From assembly GCA_013398015.1 (NCBI GenBank), contig VZRR01006745.1:1699630-1763629 (forward strand): DNA of 64,000 nt, in the 5' to 3' direction. The notes below the pieces were generated by a model. That model made no database searches and was not told where the DNA came from. It worked only from the letters and a program-made list of their open reading frames with translations. Below, piece by piece: positions 57,951 through 64,000 of this stretch. Every line of letters begins with the position of its first letter. Positions within the stretch are counted from its first letter, which is position 1. Source of the DNA: Oreocharis arfaki. Taxonomy: Eukaryota > Chordata > Aves > Passeriformes > Paramythiidae. A program made the translations under genes and the position numbers.

Positions 57951-60900
57951 GATAGCTGCATTAAAAAGTATCCCTTAAATGTGTGAGATTATTTGAGATT
58001 ACTTCTGCCTTAGCTGTAGCTATTCCTAACAGCATCATTCATTGATATATATGAATATGTTACACATCCTCATGTGCACAATAATCCCAACAGTGGCCAA
58101 GACACAGTTGCTCTCTAAAAGTCACTCTACAAACTACTGCCTTCTACCTAAACATTTTTGAGAAAAATACCCCAATTCTCTCTAATACCCTGTGAATCAA
58201 AACTTGTAGGGTCATTCATAAGCCCAAGCCCAGTAAAACACACCACTCATGTTCTGTGTTTTCATTCTGTCAAAAGATAGACTATGTCTGCAATCTCTCC
58301 ACTGCCACTTCCCTGCTGCCTTCTATATTGTTTGTCATCCTCAGAGCTGAAACAATATTCTGAAACATCTCAAGTCCTTTTAATTAAGGTAATTGTAATG
58401 ATTTCTCAATCTGAAAAGCTGCAACACACCTGAACAGTCAAGTTACAATTCAGTTTTCCCATCTGAATATGTGTATGAAGCTGGAACAATACTAGCTTCT
58501 TCCTGAATTCTCAGTGCACTGCCAAGATTAGCATCTGGCTGAAGTTGAACTAGTTATCTGGATTACGCTGACTCCTATATGGCCCACCAAAATTAGCATT
58601 TGTCTGACATTGATTTAGCATCTGGATGACAATAAATTTAAGTGGAACTTGATTTTTACCTTCAGGAAAAAGAGAGTGCTTCCCAACAGAGCACCTGTGT
58701 CAAACAATGAAGCACTGGGATTCTCTTTGAGTACAGTCTGCCAATAACAAAAATACTCTTTCCATAACAAGCTGTACTTTGTGTCCTTTGTTATCAGCCA
58801 GTCCTGACCACAACAATATTTACATCACTGACCTTCATATTTCATTGCTGCAACTCATCCTCAGGGACAAAGCTCCATGTTATAAAAACTGAGGCAGTTG
58901 TAAAACACACCAGCCCTATGTATTTAGCAACAGGTCATGGTGATAAGTTTGCCGTGGAGTTCAGCAGAGTTTGATTTCAAAGTCTGTCCTGATTATCAAA
59001 GCTATCTGTGAAACAGGATTTAAGCACCTGAGTGTCATGACACCCCTCTAAATTCCACTACAGTTGTAAAATCCTTGGCAAATGAGGGAGAGTTCCAGGG
59101 CAGGGACAACAGAACTTTTTCCAGACACAGGACTTATACTTCGTAATTTGCTCCCACAGCATGCAGAACAAGGTTTATAAATAAACATTCTTTTGATCTG
59201 CCTCTTCCCAAGATCATTACATATATACATAAGTATACCTATAAACACACACACTCGTGCATACACGCTCAAACATGAAACTTCATCTCCTAAAAGCTGA
59301 GGAGGAAAAGAGATTTTATTTTAAAGAGATTGGATACTTTGGTAACAGAGGACAAATTTTTGCTCTAAAGAACCTAATTATGTGCTCTCTTTAGTCTCAC
59401 TGCACTAAAATTCACTGTTCCTCAAGACTGCAGGTACACCGTTATGTAATACATTAACTTGGTTTTAAAAATGTAAAGTTTGTTATTTTATGACACGTGG
59501 AGAGCAATTACTATGCCTCAACAATAAACAATTTTCATACCACTTAAATTTCTGTGTAACCAGTAGTCTTATTTTGTGTCCCAGTTAGAGCTTCTGCAGT
59601 TCCCTGCTGCAGAATCTCAAGCCTTCTTTCCTAAGGAAACAAGATACAAGCGGTTGTGTACTCCATCCACCCATCTGTCAGATCCATCTTGAGTCCACTG
59701 TTTAGTTTCAAAAAACTGGACAGGAGCTGGAGTGCTCTAAGGCAATTTAAATTCTTCATGAAAATTGGCAGTTGCTGAGTGACAGAAATCAGAGAAAGTT
59801 ATCCTTGAGGAAGAAGTTTCAGGGTAAGCTTGGTATTTTCTGTGATGTTTGTGGGGCTGAGTAGTGCATTCCTGCTTCTGTAAAAGCTGCAGCATTTTCT
59901 GGGAGGGAGGAGAAATAGACCATGGAAGGATGAGTCCCTGTGGCCTGAAGAGAGGTGTAGGAACATGACCCAAACCCATATGAAACTAGAAATCATTAAT
60001 ATTTTTCCAGATAAATGTTTATTTATTTATGACAAACCCCAGTGATGAATTTATATGCGTGAGGGATATAGAGCTGAAAGATGCAGTAGTAATTTCCCCA
60101 AGGAAGGAAAACTAACAGTTCCTAATAATAATGATATATATCCAGATATTTTCTACTAAGATTATGGATTTCTAGCAAAACCTACTTGGATGGGATAGAC
60201 TGAATGTCCTTCTTTACATTCTGGAGGTGTTCGTATCTCTTCATAAATCTTGTCCCTCAGGTTTTTGTGTCATGTTCTTTAGTGACCTCTGAAATAGTTT
60301 TGGCAGACTGCATGAAGTTTAAAGTTAGGTAATGTCTCTGTTGAATGAATGAGTACAGGGAAAACTTTCAGCACATAGTCAGCACTGCTAGTGACAGCCA
60401 GTACGACATGGACAGGGAGGGAAAGAGCATCCTCATCTCCCTTAGCTGGGTTTTAGAGGCCTTTGTGCTGACCCCACAATCCCCCTGCTCAAACAGCATG
60501 CCTGCGGGAAAATCTAGAAAAAGCATTCATAGCCCATTCTACAGCAGTTGTCTGTCTAAAAAGTGGAGTTCTAATCAGAAAAGTTTGTGTTTCACAAACA
60601 CATACGTTATTAGTACAAAATAACGTGTCTGCAGCAGTTTGAGCATATTCAAATTGCTTCTGAAATGTTGAAGTCAGACCACTTCAGGGATGGCGTAGTT
60701 TGCTTTGCATAAGCAAAGAGTGGAGAGAAAAGCAGAAAAGTAAATCTCTGATAATTAAAATATTTTCTAATGAAAGTGTGGACAAGAAATCTTGCTCCTC
60801 TCATTGGTTTTGTGTAAAAAAAATTCAACAATTTGCATTCATAAGAATAGCTGCACTTACAATGCTTTTTCTCGAGCTTCTTCCTCAATTTTGTAATTTG

Positions 60901-63177
60901 GAATTTATGAAACAAATTGTATGACTCAACTACACAATCAGCGATGAGGGTACATACACTGCAAGCAAAGTGCAAGTACACAGATAGGATCTGGGATCAG
61001 AATTTCAGGCTACACCTGCTAATGCATTCATCTATGCGCCTTGTAAGACTCTGATGTGTCACATGAGTGACACGTTCTCTAAGCATTAGTCTGGAGTTCT
61101 CCTCTGGACTATCAGAACTAACAGCTGTGGTCAGCTGGCCTCAAAATCCAAGGACTTTGTTTCATGAAACGTTACAGTAATGGTGTGTTTGCCTCCTCCC
61201 CTGTGAATGCATCCAACACTGATAGCATCACCATTTTAAACACAAATGAACCACAATCATTTTGCTTTACCAGTAGCACTGAGGGTCACATAGAGTAAGT
61301 CTAGACAAAGCAAGTAAATGGATAAGTTAATTAAATACTGGTTATTAATTAAAATATCATAAGAAGGCATTATTCACAGACTTCAAGGAGTAGAAATGAA
61401 TAGTTGTCCTAGATTGTAACTGCACTACAAGCAATATATACATTCTTTTGGGTGGAAGTAGGCTACATTTGGAGGTCATCTTATACAAAACAGCTGGCAC
61501 AGTCATGCATTGCCAGTTTTGCAGCTAGTGAAATAACTTAGGGAATCATTTATTGTTTATGTAGAAATTTTTCCAGTTACTTTGTTACACAGAATAGATT
61601 CTTTTGTGTATTACATAGGGGTTTTTTAAAGTTCACTATATAATTTGAAGCATATAGAGCTAAGGATGCCTAGTTTTCTATGGATTTGCCTCTTCAAATT
61701 TACATCATGTATTATAACACCTTGGTTTCTAAAATGGGCATTTCTCTGAAGCAATTTTCTAACTGCAGGCAGTATTGAGGCATCAGTTTCCATGAAGAAT
61801 TTTTAAGTACTCTGTACCCAATCCAAAGTTGGTTGTGGTCAGCCAGGAGTTCAATAACTTATTACAATGAGAATTCACTCCTAGTTAGTATTTGGGTCCT
61901 ATACCGGGTTTAAATGCCTATAATTATTAGTTTAATTTTGTATGAATGAATCTGTCCCTTAATCCACGGGGTATATTGTTTTAAACTCTCTGAAAACAGG
62001 GCATGAAGATGTCATATGTCACAAACTGAATACATCTCAAAATAAGTAAAAGGTCATTTGACAGGTACGTGTATCTTCTTCCCGTTTATTAGGTATACGT
62101 TCAAATCAAGAATTGTAGTACGGAAGAGGTTAGTGTCTAATGAACATTTTGTAAGTCGGTCTGTTTCCAAATGAAGATGCAAACTGTAAGTAACATTCCA
62201 CAAACATAATTTTATATGTTATAGAAAGTTTAAGTCCTTTTCTGCAAAGACAATAGCGTATCAGAAAATCTGTGTACTCTGACAAAGAGCTAGTCTGAGA
62301 CTTTCTTCTGGGAACTATGGATTAATCACTTCATACTCTGTACTTCAGCATTGTTTCCAGAACTTTAAGGTATAACTGTCATGTACTGATTTAAATTTAC
62401 ATTTTTAAATAGGTATTTCATATTTCATGCTTATAAGCTTGCTGTGGGAATTAATTCAAAAGACCATAACATGGTAATTGCATGACTTCAAAATAAAATA
62501 CTGTTCCATATTCAAACTCAGTGGTTGAAGCTGATTTGTTTTTCAAAGATCAAAACAATTCAATATAAATAGATAATACCTGAAACACAGAATCTTAGAG
62601 GAGCAGTTAAGTGGTCAAACAAGTTATGAAATAGATACTATTCAGAACAGAGTCATGAATTTTCAAAATCTCTTGTATCTTTTTGGTCTCCAGGATTTTG
62701 TATTTCCTACTGCTTTGTACAACCTGAAAGTTAATGGTTATACAGAATGAGGCATTTTCTGGTTAGCAAGGGAATTAGTTATATTGAATTGGTCTCCTGG
62801 TAATCTGTTTTGTGATAGTTTCCTTCAAGGCTAACCTAATCAGTAGATTGAAAATCCTCCTACCCACCAGCAAAGAGAGACTTTGTCTTGTGGGAAGGGC
62901 TGAATGGCTGCAGCTACGCTCATTTCCTAAGACTCTTGGAAAAGCACTGTAGAGGAGTGCTATATTGACAGGCAAGAGCTGCTGCTTCAATCCCTTCCCC
63001 CAGGGAAGATCAGGAACAAGGGGAGTAATGAGAAATGTGTGTCTAAGTGAAGCCTTCAGTGCAGAAGGACCGTCTGTGGCAGTCGATGCCTGCACAGGCA
63101 GCTATTAATAATGATGCAAACCCCCACAGAATTTCTGGACAGCTTGCATACAATATTAAAAAGTAACTCAGGATCGA
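57951..63177. other. Downstream intergenic DNA, nothing recognised
   Basis: About 5.2 kb of AT-rich sequence. No exon of NADK2, the expected next gene by human order, is recognised. Short ORFs only. Confidence 0.4.
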
Positions 63178-63213
63178 TTTTTTTTTTCCCTCTCTCTCTC
63201 TCTTTTTTTTTTT
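63178..63213 (+). repeat. Poly(T)/(TC)n simple repeat
   Basis: T run, then about eight TC units, then a T run of about a dozen. It directly adjoins a GC-richer segment. Confidence 0.9.
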
Positions 63214-63834
63214 CTTAACCTGCACTCGCCAGACGCTGTCTCGCAGCGCTGCGGCCTTTCTGGCCTTCCTGACACTGGCAAGTATCACGAAGACCAGAAC
63301 AGGCATGGATAACAGAAAGACCTTTTAAGTTACATGTTTCTCGCCAGCTCTCCACACCAGATGCAGTATTTAGCCCTTCTAAAACACAGCACGTGCTGCG
63401 TTTTCTCACCTTTCGGAGTTCTTTCCCGAAAGTTTTTCCTCCCCAGTTTCCTAGGGAAGTTTCTCTGGGAAGCAGGCCAGCCCCCAGCGAGGCAATCCCA
63501 CCTGATTTCCACACCCTGCGTGGTGCCTACCCCACGAGCCCCCTGCTCAAACAGGGCGTAATTTCACAAGTAATGGGGCACTCTCCCTGTGCCGCGGGGT
63601 GGGGGGACACTGTTAAGAACACTGTTTAGTCTCAGAATTTCTGTATATTCCCCAAAGCTATGTCAAGTTTTCCTAACATACTGTTATCAGTTCGTATTTA
63701 CCTTTCTGCCGTGCTGTAAAACTACGATAAAGACCGAGAACAGAAGCAGCAACACGGTTACGTGAGATTGCCACATACACGGTCTAAGAGCAAGTAATTT
63801 CTTCCTCTTTATCCCTCTAACACTATCGCAACCT
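63214..63834. other. GC-richer segment, unassigned
   Basis: Base composition shifts from AT-rich to mixed with scattered CG dinucleotides. Overlapping ORFs of 60-99 codons exist on both strands; none is recognised. A minus-strand ATG ORF ends at a good donor site (see findings). Confidence 0.35.
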
Positions 63835-64000
63835 CCCAGGGCACTGGAAGTACTGAGGGCACTGGTGGCACTGTCGCTGTCCCCTGGGACACAGGAGAGC
63901 ACCGAGGAACTGTGGGGAACTGTGGGGGCACTGCAAGCACTGGGGGCACTATCGCTGTGCCCCAGGACACTGCGGGGCAGTGAGGAGCAGCGGGAAGCAC
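63835..64000 (+). repeat. GC-rich minisatellite, about 78-bp period, cut by window end
   Basis: The block gcactggtggcactgtcgct at 63859 recurs as gcactgggggcactatcgct at 63937, a period of 78 bp, each followed by a ccc(c/t)gggacac / ccccaggacac segment. Smaller GGCACTG sub-units sit inside. At least two units are present and the array continues past 64000. Confidence 0.8.

Noticed and set aside
57951..64000. Expected NADK2 first exons downstream of RANBP3L
   Set aside because: No segment matches the NAD-kinase motifs (such as the GGDGT box); the gene probably lies beyond the window.
1..64000. tRNA, rRNA, CRISPR, phage or bacterial-type systems
   Set aside because: None is visible: there are no cloverleaf-like segments with A/B boxes, no regularly spaced direct repeats of CRISPR type and no operon-like gene arrays.

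Overview
The window is vertebrate nuclear DNA, almost certainly from a bird. Four well-preserved CR1 LINE fragments end in CR1-type ATTCTATGAT-like tails, and there are several avian-type endogenous retrovirus LTRs. The one protein-coding gene is split into small exons with GT-AG introns and sits behind a CpG island. Base composition is AT-rich outside the CpG island and the last ~800 bp. There are no bacterial-type operons, CRISPR arrays or recognisable RNA genes.

The gene is RANBP3L (RAN-binding protein 3-like) on the + strand. I could trace 17 coding exons from 27701 to 57098. All splice phases match, the sum is 1557 nt (518 codons plus stop), and the protein ends in the expected RanBP1-type domain and a short family-typical C-terminus. 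Human RANBP3L lies on 5p13 between NADK2 and SLC1A3. That region corresponds to the bird Z chromosome, so a Z location is likely, but this is inference. Neither neighbour gene is visible here.

Layout: 1-26.9 kb is intergenic or upstream DNA with CR1 pieces, LTRs, simple repeats and a single ambiguous base. A CpG-rich promoter region lies at about 27.1-27.4 kb. RANBP3L runs from 27.7 to 57.1 kb; its introns carry two LTRs, two CR1 copies and a local direct repeat. From 57.1 to 64 kb there is 3' flank, with candidate poly(A) signals, a (TC)n tract, and a GC-rich minisatellite that runs off the window end.

Points for a second look: N-terminal exons unlike the mammalian start; two adjacent exons that both encode a KRxRSSS motif and look like an exon duplication; a 51-nt phase-preserving candidate cassette exon in the last intron; an LTR with a 5-bp target duplication nested in a CR1 reverse-transcriptase fragment; and two same-family LTRs in opposite orientation about 36 kb apart. 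I found no evidence of a new multi-gene system.
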